Source of the DNA: Fonsecaea monophora
Taxonomy: Eukaryota > Ascomycota > Eurotiomycetes > Chaetothyriales > Herpotrichiellaceae
Reading direction: 5' to 3'
Length of the DNA: 64,000 nt
NCBI RefSeq assembly: GCF_001642475.1
Contig: NW_019174059.1
Span: forward strand, 17,801-81,800
Of the stretch, positions 21,203-33,320 are shown piece after piece (position 1 is the stretch's first letter; every line of letters starts with the position of its first letter). The translations under genes and the position numbers were made by a program. Below the pieces are notes generated by a model. That model was given only the letters and a program-made list of their open reading frames with translations. It searched no databases and was not told where the DNA came from.

Positions 21203-21696
21203 ATATTAACCTATCGATATATATTAAACATACTAATATATCTTAATGTAGTTCGCCGGGACTATATAGGTAGCCTCTAAAGGTAGTTCCTCTCTTCATA
21301 GTTAATTTCGTTCATAAAATAATTCAGTAGTTCTCGCTTACTCACTTTATGTATAGTTTGTGTACTATATTCTTAGTTTCTGTAGAATATCACTAGTGAT
21401 CTAGGCTACTTACCTAATTAGGCTTAGTACCTAGGTCATGTGACTAGATTACGTGTTTAGGTGGCTCAGCTAGGTAATGTAACTAGGTAGCGTAACTACT
21501 CAAGTCATCGCTTATTAATAGCGATTCGAAGGGTTTTATTAGAGCTACTTCCTATATAGCTTAACGGAGTTAAGCTTCCTTAGTTATAGTTCCTTTATTA
21601 TATAAGCTAAGTTAAGAATACGTAAGATATGAATAGTTAAGTAACTTTAGAATAGTATAGTAAAGTAGATATTATAAGTTAGTTACGAGAGAATGT
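21203..21696. other. RIP-mutated sequence, no element identified
   Basis: A stretch of about 490 bp between the solo LTR and element A1. It is less depleted of CpA/TpG than its neighbours and has no gene or repeat I can name. Confidence 0.4.
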
Positions 21697-22110
21697 TGTG
21701 ATGGGTTGAACCTAGAAGGAGGCTCGGTTCTAACGAACCAGCGCTAAGACTAACGACAGGACTAACGTCACCTCCTGATTAGCTGAATTTACCTGTACAT
21801 TGTATAGGTAAAAAGTAGCCTCCTGATTAGACGAGGCGCGTACCGTACAAGGGATACCGAATCCTAGTAAACTAAGATACCGTACGTAAGGGAAGGTAAG
21901 GAAGAGAGATAAAAGGTAAGGGAAACGTAAGGCGTATACGAAAGAGGAAGGATAAGGGAGAAAGGGGAAGACATTAAGTATCCCTTACGGAGGAGCGTAC
22001 GATATAAGGAAAGAAGGAGAGGACATTATTCCTCCTTCTCTCTCCTTAGATTTATCCTCCTTATTACTAGGTTAGCTAGCTAGTTATAGAACTCTTTCTA
22101 AACCCTTATA
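21697..22110 (+). repeat. 5' LTR of element A1
   Basis: A 414-bp LTR. The end AAACCCTTATA is joined to TTAGGATAAATC, where the primer-binding region should lie. Confidence 0.9.
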
Positions 22111-22157
22111 TTAGGATAAATCTCCCATTTTACGTACCTCCGTACGCATCGACAATG

Positions 22158-25100
22158 GAAATGGATTCTTCGTCTATATTAGGTCCAGCTCTACCTCCGG
22201 AATAGGTAGCGTAGTTATATAACCTAATTCGAGAATAGAACTAGCGAGTGGAAGGTCTAGAGTATCTCCTCTAGAACTAGTAGAATGGCGGGAGTACCCC
22301 TACTCCCGAGTCGATATAACGAGAGAATAGTAACGTACGGGAACTATTAGCCGTACGCGAATCATCGGACTAGAAACATCGGAAACTCCCTAAACTCCCT
22401 AAGTTTAGTAGAAAACGGACGGAATTTCGACTATAACTTACGTAGGTAAAGGCGAAGCTTAATGTCGATAAGTACGAGGATACTGAGATCGTACGATTTT
22501 AGTATATATACAGTAGATTACGAGGAGAAGCCCTCGCGTAAGTCAGCGCCTAGGTAAACGTAGTTATTTCGATAGACTAGATGACGGTTTAAGGCCTTTT
22601 TTCTCAACTATAAGCGGCGTACGAGGATCACGAGGCCGCTAAGCGAGCATCGCGGAAACTTAGCTTTATACGGTAAGGGATAAAGACATTCAGTACGTTC
22701 CTCGCCGAATTCGACCGTACGATACTAGACGCTGGCGGCCTCAGCTAGGACGACTAGGTTAAGAAGACCTTCCTAGCTAACTACCTATCGTACGAACTAC
22801 AGAATGCGATTATAGTAACCCCTATCCTAAGGTCCTATAAGGAGTACTATACGTTACTTCATACCGTTAGTACTAACCTAGAGAACCTTCAGCGTAAGAA
22901 GGGACGGGATAAGCCCCGTACGACGAGGAACTCGTCGGTATCGGTCGAGGTAGCCCCGGCGGAGGACATGATGGAATAGGAACCATCGGACGCTACTACC
23001 GCCGCTATCGTACGTATATAGCGTACTTAATAGGTCTCGAAAGAGATATTAGATAAGCGAAAGGAAGCGGGACGCTGTCTTCGATGCGGATTAGGAGAAC
23101 ACTTCGTACGATAATGCTCCCTTCTCCTAGCGGTACGTCCTCGAGCCGGACGAACAGTAGTTACGGCTATTACAGCGGAAGAAGGAGAAGAGGATCTAAA
23201 AAACGAGTAGCTCCTAGTAAGAACCGCTATTAGGAGCGTACGGAGATCTAGGAAGCCTTACGAGGGTTCCGAAGTTCGATAGATAAGCTACCTTTCTTAG
23301 TGCCTTTAATAGTAAATAGAGAGTATTCTACGAATATACTTATAGATACTAGCTACTTATCGTACGGCCTTATTAACTCTCGCTTTACCTCCCGATAGAA
23401 CCTCTAGCGTATATAGATATCCCCTCGACCTATTATAGGATTTAACGAATTAACGAACTCATTAATCTCCGAAGTAGCTAAACTAGAGATCGATATTAAC
23501 GGATATAAGGAAACCGCCTTCCTATACATCGTCCCGAGCCTCGCCTCGTACGATATTATACTCAGGATTCCTTAGATGAAACGAAACGACGTACGACTTT
23601 ACCCGAAGGAGTCTTACTTATACTTAGGACTATAGAGGTTACGTATATAGAACGAATATAAAGCGACCCCCCGGAAGGTTAACTATAACCTAGTGAGCGC
23701 GATAGCTTTCTCCTTACTAACGTAACGATAACGAAAGTAGAAGAGTATATAAGTATTCGCTACTAGTATAGCTAACATCGATAAAGCCCTCGTAGTTAAG
23801 AAGATAACTAATCCCCGTACGAAGCTACCGGAATACTTACATCCTTTCCTTAACGTCTTTAATAGGGCTATAGCGGATAAACTTCCGCTACTTTAAGGAA
23901 AGGAAGTAGACTATACGATCGACCTCGTACGGGATAACGGAGAAGCTCCTAAAGTACCTTAGGGCCCGTTATATAGTATATTAAGGGAAGAGCTACTCGT
24001 ACTACGAAAAACGCTTATAGAGTTACTCGATAAAGGATTTATTTAAGTAAGTAACTCACCCGCGGTAGCGTTAGTACTCTTCGTACGGAAACTAGAAGGA
24101 GGCCTACGGTTTTACGTAGACTACCGCGGCCTAAATAAGATTACGAGGAAGGACCGCTACCCTCTACCGTTAATATACGAGACGCTACGGAATATCGGAC
24201 GGGTAAAGTAGTATACGAAGCTCGATGTTATCGTAGCGTTCTACTAGATTCGCATCGCGAAAGGAGACGAGTAGAAAACGGCATTCCGTACGCGATACGG
24301 ACTATACGAATAGCTCGTTATACCCTTTAGATTAGCGAATGCCCCTAGTACGTTCTAGAAGTACATTAATTAAGTACTACGCGATTACCTCGACGTCTTC
24401 TACTCGGCCTACATTAACGATATCTTAATCTACTCGTACGGATCGCTTACGTAGCATCGAGAGTACGTACGAAAGGTCCTATAGCGATTACGCGAAGCGG
24501 GACTGAGAATCGATATCGATAAATGCGAATTCGAGGTTAAATCGACGAAATACCTTAGATTTATTATTAAAGTAGAGAAAGGCGTACGAATAGATCTAGA
24601 GAAGGTAAAGGCGATCCTCGACTAGGAAGCCCCTAAAATAGTGAAAGAAGTATAGAGCTTTATTAAGTTTACGAACTTCTATAGGAAGTTCATACGAGAC
24701 TTCTTCGAGATCGTACGCCCTATTATAACTCTCGTACGAAAGGATATAACGTTCTAATAGTCAGCGGAGGTAGACTAAGTCTTCGTACGGCTAAAGAAGA
24801 TATTTACGACGGTTCTAATCTTAATCCTTTTTAACTACGAGAGAGAAATCATCCTAGAAGTCGACGCGTTAAAATAGTATATCGGGAGAACGCTCTTCTA
24901 AGTTAACGACGAAGGAGTCGTACGCCCCTACGCGTTCTTCTTAAAGAAGAACTACCTAGCGGAGTATAACTACGAGATTTACGATAAGGAAATGCTCGCT
25001 ATTATACGATACCTAGAGGAATGGGACGCCGAACTACGAAGCGTCGAGAAATTCGAGATCCGGTCTAACTATAAGAACCTCGAATACTTTATAACCGTAC

Positions 25101-26845
25101 GAAAACTAACTAAGAGATAAATACGTTAGTCCCTCATCCTATCGAGGTATAACTTTATAATTACGTACGTCCCCGGGAAGTAGAATATTCGAGTAGATGC
25201 CCTCTTTCGAAGAGAGTAGGATATACCTTAAGACTAAGAGGACGAGAGACTTTAATATTATACGACCCGCCTTATTACACCTAAGATACTAGACGGGCGA
25301 GGATCCTAGGCGCTATAGGTAAATGTTACATTAACGGAAGAACTATCGATCGAGGAATAATGGAGAATAGCTTAACGGGACGACGAGACCTACTAGGAGG
25401 CTACTAAGTCTATACGAAGAGGAGCCCGTACGTTCCCCTCCGGCCTAGGCCTAAAGGTCGATATCGATCTTAGAATGCTCCCTTAATGAGGAAGGGTAGC
25501 TACTATTCCGAGGTCGACGCTAGGTACCTAAATTAGAGGCTCTCCGTACGGCGATCATCTAATAGGTCTACGACTTAATAATTATAGGCTATCCTAGCTA
25601 GGAAGGTACGGTAGTAATAATGATAAGATAGTTCTTCTAGCTAAATATACTATAAGACATTCGAAGGTTCGTACGGAACTACGATATATACGGACGAATG
25701 AAGGCCTAGAAGAAACGAAAGTAGGGATTCCTTAAGCCTCTCCCGATCCCCGAGCGACTATAGAGAGAAGTATTAGTCGATTTCATCATAGAACTCCTAG
25801 AGAGCTAGGGCTGTACGAACCTTATAGTTATTATAGACCGACTAGGAAAAGGAGTCTTACTAGAATCATTACGTACGATCGACTTAAGGGACGTAGCGAG
25901 GATCTTCCTACGGACATTCTATCGTCAATACGGACTACTATCAGCTATTATCTTAGATCGTAGCCCTTAGTTCGTAAGTACACTATAGAAGAGGGTCTAT
26001 CAACTCCTGAATATCGTACGACGGCTATCGACGGCCTACTACCCGGAGATAGACGGCTCTACTAAGCGAATGAATTAAACGGTTAAAACGTACCTTCGTA
26101 CGTTCGTAAATGGAAAATAGGACGATTAGGCGGAACTCCTACCTATAGTAGAACTAGTCATTAATAATCGCGACGTACACTTAATAGGAGTAAGCCCCTT
26201 CTTCCTCCTATATAGATACTACGTCGAACCGCTTTAGCTATAGGAGCCCCTCCGTACGACGGAGACTCCTCGAGGGCCTATATAATACGTAGACCTTATC
26301 GTATAACGACTTCGAGAAGCGAGGAACTAGGCGTAATCTTTAATGACTATTACGTAATAAGAATAGGAAGAGAGAACGAATCGATTACGATAGTAAGCGC
26401 CGTAGTTCCGAGTCGGCGATAAGGTATAGCTGAACTTAAGGAACGTACGGACGACGCGTACGAGTAAGAAACTAGACTAGAAGAACGCGAAGTATACCGT
26501 TACGGAGGTAATAGGTTCTTACAGCTACCGTCTAAATACCCCATCGGGTATTCATAATGTCTTCTACTTAGACCTCCTCCGTACGGCATTAATAGACCCT
26601 CTTAACTCGTAAAGAGTGGACGATAGTCAGTCTACGCCCGTAATAGTTAGAAACGACGAAGAATACGAAGTAGAAGCGATCCTAAAGGATAGGGTCGTAC
26701 GAAGAGGAAGAGGTTCTCGGTAGTAATACCTAGTGAAATGGACTGGGTACGCTAAGCTAATATAGAAACCAGCCGATATACTATAAGACTCCGCTGCGTT
26801 AGATGTATACGAGGCCCTCTAGGCCAGTACTAAAGGAGAAGGAGG
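22158..26845 (+). pseudogene. gag-pol of A1 with chromodomain, many stops
   Basis: Reading through stops, gag is seen near 22690-22900 (NYLSYELQNAI) with a CCHC knuckle at about 23073-23120 (CLRCGLGEHFV). The protease active site lies near 23340 (IDTS). The RT catalytic box YINDILIY, a YxDD variant, is at 24410-24433. RNase H (LEVDALK) is near 24855. Integrase acidic motifs are near 25830 (IIDRLGKG) and 25945 (ILDRSP). A chromodomain (YLVKWTGYAKL) is near 26720-26765. Stops are mainly TAG and TAA where Trp (TGG) or Gln (CAA/CAG) is expected. This is the domain order of chromoviruses, whose chromodomain is known to guide insertion into heterochromatin. Confidence 0.88.
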
Positions 26846-26851
26846 GGGTAT

Positions 26852-27265
26852 TATAATAGGTTAAACCTAGAAGGAGGCTCGGTTCTAACGAACTAGCGCT
26901 AAGACTAACGATAGGACTAACGTCACCTCCTAATTAGCTAAATTTACCTATACATTATATAGGTAAAAAGTAATCTCCTAATTAGACGAGGCGCGTACCG
27001 TATAAGGGATACCGAATCCTAGTAAACTAAGATACCGTACGTAAGGGAAGGTAAGGAAGAGAGATAAAAGGTAAGGGAAACGTAAGGCGTATACGGAAGA
27101 GGAAGGATAAGGGAGAAAGGGGAAGACATTAAGTATCCCTTACGGAGGAGCGTACGATATAAGGAAAGAAGGAGAGGACATTATTCCTCCTTCTCTCTCC
27201 TTAGATTTATCCTCCTTATTACTAGGTTAGCTAGCTAGTTATAGAACTCTTTCTAAACCCTCATA
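26852..27265 (+). repeat. 3' LTR of element A1
   Basis: A 414-bp copy of the 5' LTR, more strongly mutated (TATAATAGG for TGTGATGGG). Confidence 0.9.
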
Positions 27266-28274
27266 TACTCCTCACAGTCTATTTTTACTACTATACGTTA
27301 AGGGATACTTATAACTACGGAATCGATCTATCGCTGAGTACTGCCTATCTCCAGTAAGGCATTCCTGATACTGAACTCGTCGAATGAGTGGAGATAAAAT
27401 TGTCTGAGGCGTGCAGAATCCATACAGCGCTACATTTATCAAGTTATAGCCGAGGACATCAAATAGCGGCTGTAGCGCATCCCCTCGCGGAACTCTACTC
27501 GCCGACCACCTACGAAGCCCTTCCTTGGAAAGTCGACTTGAGACTCGTTGAGGTGAGTAGAGATGAAGTGACCACAGTTATTGACTCCTACACAATACGT
27601 CACGGTGTGTGAGCTGTCCATCTTAGCGAGAGTCGTCGGTTTTAATATCAGCGTCTTCCAACCGAATTGCTATCAACATCAATTAAAATACAGGGTGATA
27701 GTGGCGTGAATTGTTCCCGTAGGCATGAAGAGAGCATCCTTCTCACTGACCATTGTCAGGAGGCCACCTCTCAATCTAGGGACCAGAATGCGGAAGGCAT
27801 CTCACTTCTTTTCCGCCTCAACGAGGAGGTGTACATTCCCACCATCACCGGGCCACAGGATGACTACTTTCTTGCGCTCTCCTAACACCGTGAGACACTC
27901 CCGGTGGATGTGAGATTACAGAATTCTTCGTACTTCGTGATGGGACGGTGCTCCCTGGGTACGCTTTTCGGGATTATCATCCACTGCGACGGGTGAGTTT
28001 CACTTTGATGTTGTGAAGGAAGCCGGACGGTACAGAAATATCTGCGTAGACTATGGTGGCACAGGTGGCCGACGCCTGGTCGTTGTTGGCTAATGCGGCG
28101 TCATATCCCGAGTTTTTGCTCTCGCGTCTTGATCTAGCCTCCTCCAATACCTGTTTATATCGCTGACGGACAGGAAGAGGAGAACCTTTCCAGCGGTCAC
28201 TTGCTGGGACGATCCGTGGGAGACTGATGCCTGATTCATCCCATGCCTGGGCGCATTCCGAAGAAACTTAGTTC
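27266..28274. other. Less mutated sequence, no gene recognised
   Basis: About 1 kb of near-normal composition to the right of A1. Short frames at 27388-27612 and 27667-27885 are open but show no recognisable family and may be debris of a former gene. Confidence 0.4.
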
Positions 28275-28464
28275 TGTCACGGCCTGCGCGCCTCAGGTCT
28301 GGGGTACCCCGTATAAGGCTGGATTCCCTACACGAGGCTGAGCGCGTATAACTTAATCTTTCGCGCTATCGCCGTAACTACTAGTTAGATTCCTTCGTCT
28401 TAGAATTCATATCATAATTACATCCTTAATAGCGATCTCTCCTGTTTAAGGCTGCGCCGTAATA
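28275..28464 (+). mobile_element. Solo LTR-like repeat, family D
   Basis: A 190-bp unit beginning TGTCACGGCCTGCGCGCCTC and ending CGCCGTAATA. It is one of six copies of a roughly 193-bp family in the window. No clear target duplication is seen at this copy. Confidence 0.75.
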
Positions 28465-28507
28465 GGTCCAGCGTCGACCGTGGCTATTTCACGATCGCTT
28501 TCTTTTG

Positions 28508-28734
28508 TATCAGACTAGTTAACTAACTGGAAGGTGAATGTGTGTACTATAGGATCAATAGTGATAGATAACCAGCCTATAGATAGAGATGTCAACGCTT
28601 GAAGAGGCTTTAAGGTTGACAGGTATGACCCCTCTTACTATATACATGCGGTAAGCCAGCTGCTTAGCTGGCGGCCTAACTCCTTAGTTGGTGGCCTGAG
28701 CCGAGTGTCCAGTATCACGTGGGTGTTCCTGACA
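28508..28734 (-). mobile_element. Solo LTR, family F (227 bp)
   Basis: The unit runs from TATCAGACTAG to GTTCCTGACA (reverse: TGTCAGGAACACC...CTGATA). It is flanked by a perfect TTTTG duplication at 28503-28507 and 28735-28739. Two more 227-bp copies occur at 51754 and 60751. Confidence 0.88.
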
Positions 28735-29809
28735 TTTTGTTCCCATAGATGCGTCTCCACTGACCACCCCCTTCCCCAGCTGAGATGTCGATGATATTCC
28801 GTCACATTTCATTTAATGTTAGCCAAGATCTTCACAAGAAAAGCTAAACTCAACCTCAACGCACCACCTCTTACTTCCTCATCCGCCTGAGAGAGTGAAA
28901 CGTAGTAGAGTCTGGTGATGAAACACTGGAAGTTTCCGACACACTCCGAGCTTTGAGTCCCACGAGACAGTGTATGATGCGGTTGTCAAGAACACGGCTG
29001 GCACTGATGCTGAAACTAGTGCAGCACCCCCTTCTACTCTTGACGAGGGCGCAGAACTAGTTGATCGCTGAAGGGCTGAAGAAGGGAACCGCCAAAGATT
29101 CTGGAGTGGTCTACTCCAGGGATGTGGGCATCTGGACGGCATCTGGCGCCCATAAGTGGTGGATTACTTTAGGTCCCTTCGTAGGAATCAGAGAGGAACT
29201 ATCGTGATGAGATGGCTTCTTCTGCTTCTTCGGCTGCTCCGTCGCCATTCCGATTACTGTATTGCTCTCCTAAGCTTGGGGTTCTAGGTGTGGTCTGCTA
29301 TCACTAGGCGGCTGAGATATACACGAAGCTCGTTCTCTCTTCTTGATGTCCCATTATCCAGCGAAGCTTTAGCTGAGCTGGTTTTTACCGGCTAAACTGA
29401 CCAAACAGCCACGCTTCTGATTGGTTACTCTTATCGGCGCTTATCGATTGGCTAATGAAAAGACAGATAACGTGACTTTCGGATCTTAGTTAATCCGATC
29501 CTAATTCTAGCGATTTCACTTTCCATTTACCACCTCGTCGCCGCCACTCTTCAACTCAACTAACTCAACTTCCTTCAACACCAACAACAACATCAAATTG
29601 ATCATCAACAGCCTCATTTCATCGTTCTCTGACTTGAATCCATCTGTGAACAACCCTGCTAACAAATCCTTTACAAAACTAAGTCATGGACCTGTTGAAC
29701 TGATGAACTACAGGACCCTTGAAATTACCCCGAAATCACCCCCTGACTAGTAATAATGAGGGCGCCCTGCCAGGACTCAACCGCGGCTTGGCAAGATCTT
29801 CATCGCATG
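28735..29809. other. Intergenic, no gene recognised
   Basis: About 1.1 kb of moderately mutated sequence. The reverse frame at 28879-29142 has no recognisable motif. A purine-poor AAC/CAA-rich stretch lies near 29570-29620. Confidence 0.4.
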
Positions 29810-30002
29810 TATCACAGCGCAACCTACAACAGGAACGTAATCGCTGTCAAGGGTGTAATAATGACATGAATTCTGAGACGAAGGAATCTAACTAGTGGTT
29901 GCGGCGATGGTACGAAAGATAAGGTTGTGCGCACTGAGCCTCGTGTGGGGAATCCAGCCTTGTGCGGGGTACCCCACTACCTGAGGCGCGCAGGCCGTGA
30001 CA
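29810..30002 (-). mobile_element. Solo LTR-like repeat, family D
   Basis: A 193-bp unit, lightly mutated, flanked by GCATG on the left and GCATA on the right. This is a 5-bp target duplication differing by one TG-to-TA change. Confidence 0.8.
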
Positions 30003-30243
30003 GCATAATCTTAGACCTACTGAAGCTAACGAACGGTGTTTTCGACAAAGTTATTCGGAATTTGATGCATGTGCGAGATGTACGATGCCCAGGTTCTTTA
30101 CCTCAAAGCGAATCAAGGGAAAACACCACTTTAAAGAACCAGTCGTAGAACTGACGCCCTCCACAATGGCTGTCAGTGGAGTCTGCCAAGAGCGAAGGAC
30201 ATATTATCACACACCGTCATTATGGTCCTGAAGGGGTTGTTAA

Positions 30244-30350
30244 TTTGCCAAGGGGCGCTAGTGCACGGACCAGGTGCACGGGCCACAACGGACATCCACG
30301 ATTCTCTTGTGGTCCGTGCACCACCTCTTGCATTAGCGCACCTTGGCAAG
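30244..30350. repeat. Imperfect inverted repeat / long hairpin
   Basis: The outer arms (30244-30264 and 30329-30350; TTGCCAAGG...CCTTGGCAA) and inner arms (30273-30288 and 30307-30322; GGTGCACGGGCCACAA against TTGTGGTCCGTGCACC) pair around an 18-nt loop. No TIR-type ends or target duplication are obvious. It could be a remnant of a small foldback element or a structured transcript. Confidence 0.7.
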
Positions 30351-31040
30351 TCAACACGGAGATAAACGCACCGTTGTGCGGGCGAGGCTGGGAGCTCGGG
30401 GCTCCCCTCATACTCCAAGTTCACCACCGACGTCCTCCTACCATCACAGCCTTCCCCAACTCTGGAGAAGAATAAGTACGACCCAGATCAATACCCAGAC
30501 TGGGAAAGACCTACGGGCTGGCCGACGGGGTGGCCCTGGCAGAGTGCGCTGGTGGACGCGAGGCCTCGAGAGGGCATCTCAAGGCTACGTTCTCTTGCAG
30601 ACGTGTCTCTAGCCTTTCTCGCACGCTCCCAGTCAGTGATCAACTAAACAGCGGCTCGCCCGGGCACATGCGAGTGGAACTTAGGCGCTGGCGGTGTCAT
30701 TCCGGGCACCCCAAGCCCTCAGGCAGAGACTGATGTTGAGTTTGTAGCGTTCGTTATGGCGACTGCCAGCATGACCTAGGAAGCCAGAGCGGGAGAACCT
30801 TCCGAAGCCGACGAACCACTTCCAGACCGTTCGTGTCCACCAACACTGGGGCCTCCCCAACTGACCGCCCGTGCCACCCTAAGTAAGGTTCCAGTACCGC
30901 CGCCTGCACTCCATAGGGTTAGGCGATAGCGCTAGTGCGCCTAGTGCGGGCGTGAGTCCTTTGGTGAAACCCGGCAGCAATGGGAAGCTCTTGACGCAGG
31001 CGACCCTTGAGGGAAGGCTCGTGTAGTCTCAGAACCACAA
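30351..31040. other. Intergenic, no gene recognised
   Basis: A GC-normal stretch. Overlapping short frames on both strands (30343-30733) carry no family motif. Confidence 0.4.
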
Positions 31041-31233
31041 TGTCACGGCCTGCGCGCCTCAGGGAGTGGGGTACCCCGCATAAGGCTGGATTCCCCACAC
31101 GAAGCTGAGCGCGCATAACCTTATCTTTCGTACCATCGCCACAACCACTAGTTAGATTCCTTCGTCTCAGAATTCATGTCATAATTGCACCCTTGACAGC
31201 GATCACGTTCCTGTCGTAGGTTGCGCCGCGATA
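31041..31233 (+). mobile_element. Solo LTR-like repeat, family D
   Basis: A 193-bp copy, TGTCACGGCC to CGCCGCGATA. The flanks CACAA and CTAGT do not form a target duplication. Confidence 0.78.
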
Positions 31234-31938
31234 CTAGTAAGGTCGAGAAATGCACTATCTCCAGAGCTATGGCGCTGATTCTACTTACCCGTAGGCCACC
31301 TCTACCCAATAACGTTGGTCCGCGCCAGATGGGCCAGCATGACCCGCTCGCTCAAGCACTGGCATTGGATTTTCTAGTGCGGACCACCCCTGAATTTCTA
31401 AATGGTGTGCAACTCCGAGGCCCTGCGGGGTCCAAAATATGCCATGACCTCTGGGAGAGGCACCTGAGGGTCATGATGCGTGTTGAGCGTCGAGCCAGGA
31501 TAACGCTTTAGAAGGTAGCCTGCCCGGGCAGAGATATTACTTGGTAGGACGTGGATTTCCCAGTCTCCACTATCCAGAAGTGCCATGCCAGCCACGTCGA
31601 CAACGCATCCCCTCACATCAGGGTCGTCTATGACCACGCTCTGGGAGAGGCACAGCACGGTGTTGTACGCCTCCGGCATTGACTGTCACAGACAATCGCC
31701 TAAGGAGCCATACACTCCCCACCCAATCTAGGAGAGAAGTGTAGGCAAGACCAGATAAGTATGCAAATGACAAAGAGGCATTGTACATAAGGCTTAGAAT
31801 ACAAAGCTAAGATCATAAGGCTGAGAGCACAAGGCTGAGGGAATAAGGCTGAGAGTATAAGGCTGTCAGGCGAACGCGAGTCTATACTATACCACCTTAT
31901 ACTTACTCCACATGACAGTTTAGAGGGGAATTTATAAG

Positions 31939-32350
31939 TAGGCTTTAACATGGGTCGGGTCGGGTCAGGCTTAAGGGTTAATTAGCTCGACTTAATTAGG
32001 TTTCTAGGATATTTAACCCCGCGACCTAACCTAAATACTAGGCCACCGGCTCCACGGCGGGTCGGGTCGGGTCTAATCTATACCCCACTATACCCCGCAC
32101 TAGGGGCGATGACGAGGTCGAATTTAATGTTATCGTTACTCTGTAACTCTAGCCTTTTTTAAAGGTCTACCTTCCTAATTAGGAAGGTATATTAAACTTT
32201 AGATCGGACACTAGGTTTTCGGGCTCGGTCAGTAGTTAACTAGCCCGACCTACAGGGCTACTAGGCTAATTAACCTCGCCACCCGACCCGACCTAACAAC
32301 CTAACCTGAATCGACCTAGAGTGGGTTGACCTGACCTATATTAAAGCCTA
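31939..32350. mobile_element. Non-autonomous hAT-like element (MITE), 412 bp
   Basis: Terminal inverted repeats TAGGCTTTAACATGGGTC and (reverse) TAGGCTTTAATATAGGTC contain repeated GGGTC units. The flanks TTTATAAG and GTTACAAG form a near-perfect 8-bp target duplication, the length typical of the hAT superfamily. No coding capacity is seen. It lies inside the family-E LTR, and the uninterrupted LTR at 60094 shows the empty site. Confidence 0.82.
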
Positions 32351-32397
32351 GTTACAAGAGCCCCTTCCTACCTAACTCAGGTGGGAATTAGTCCTTC

Positions 32398-32590
32398 TAT
32401 CACGGCGTAACTAACAATAGGAACGTGATCGCTATTAAGGGTATAATTATAACATGAATTCTAAGACGAAGGAATCTAACTAGTAGTTACGGTGATAGCG
32501 CGAAAGATAAGGTTATACGCGCTCAGCCTCGTGTAGGGAACCTAGCCTTATGCGGGGTACCCCACTATCTGAGGCGCGCAGGCCGTGACA
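32398..32590 (-). mobile_element. Solo LTR, family D, with target duplication
   Basis: A 193-bp unit flanked by a perfect CCTTC duplication (32393-32397 and 32591-32595). It is nested in the family-E LTR. This copy shows best that family D behaves as an LTR. Confidence 0.88.
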
Positions 32591-32706
32591 CCTTCCTCCT
32601 TCTCTAAGCGTTAAGTCGCTATCTATAGGAACTACAGATAGGTAATACAACATACAGCAATCCCATCTATTTGCACCTACTGCGTAGCGTAGGTCTTGAA
32701 ATTGAC

Positions 32707-33131
32707 TCTATGGCGTCTCCTCTACATCATTAAGTGAGCTCACCATCATCAAAAGGGTGGGAAATGGAGACGACGCTTACCCCTCCTAGACGCCATCAGC
32801 GATCTCTCCCACTCCATCTAGCTCGTCGTCAGCCATCGCCACGGGGCAAGCTAGGCGGGCGTAATCCTCTACCTCATGCTCAATAGAAATATAAAGTGGC
32901 AGTGGTAGATCATTCAACAGCGAAAAATGGGCATCCGCAAGATTAAGGGAGCATGGGTAGTAGTAGTTAGGGGACGGAGGAGGTGCAGGTAGTCATGGGT
33001 CCAGCTCTCTACCCTGACGAAGGGATTTTATCACTCTGCTCGTCCCACCGACCCAGCTTAGGAGACATAACCATATACAGTCACAGCGACTGGGTTCTAT
33101 CCGATGATCCAGTCGACGAGGCCTGTACTAA
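32707..33131. other. Less mutated sequence, no gene recognised
   Basis: About 425 bp between the family-E LTR and the family-C element, with normal CpA/TpG content. It contains only short frames. Confidence 0.4.
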
Positions 33132-33320
33132 TGTCAGGAACGGCCTATGGAGATAGGCAGAGGGTAGCGATAGGTATAGATAGATATAGGTATTCCTTAA
33201 TAGTATATCTTAACTAAAACTTAAAGTATAAGGGAAGGAAGCTTCCCCTAGGCGGTAAGTATACGGTACTTAAATAATAAGGGGTTATTACGTATAGGTT
33301 ATACTTAGCGGTTCGTAATA
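33132..33320 (-). repeat. 3' LTR of the family-C element
   Basis: TGTCAGGAACGG (plus strand) to TTCGTAATA, 189 bp. It has the same length as the solo LTR at 21014-21202 in the opposite orientation. Confidence 0.88.

Larger units (their letters stand above)
21697..27265 (+). mobile_element. Complete Ty3/Gypsy chromovirus A1 (decayed)
   Basis: A 5569-bp element with 414-bp LTRs at 21697-22110 and 26852-27265, beginning TGTGATGGG and ending AAACCCTCATA. A purine-rich tract (AAAGGAGAAGGAGGGGG) precedes the 3' LTR. The two LTRs have equal length and differ mostly by CpA/TpG to TpA changes. I found no matching 5-bp target duplication at the outer ends (AATGT versus TACTC). The internal order is gag, protease, RT, RNase H, integrase, chromodomain. 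Confidence 0.92.
31684..32701 (+). mobile_element. Solo LTR, family E, with two nested insertions
   Basis: The unit begins TGTCACAGACAATCGCC and ends GGTCTTGAAA, flanked by a perfect TTGAC duplication (31679-31683 and 32702-32706). Removing the hAT-like MITE (31939-32350) and the family-D LTR (32398-32590) with their target duplications leaves about 400 bp, comparable with the intact copies at 52385 and 60094. An internal cluster of AAGGCTGAG-like units (about 31787-31865) is expanded here. Confidence 0.85.

Noticed and set aside
21689..27270. Target-site duplication for element A1
   Set aside because: With ends at 21697 and 27265 the flanks are AATGT and TACTC; shifting the start to 21694 gives GAGAA, which also does not match.
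31787..31865. Short regularly spaced repeats (AAGGCTGAG units) as a CRISPR-like array
   Set aside because: They are imperfect 12-13 bp tandem units inside a solo LTR in a eukaryotic genome.
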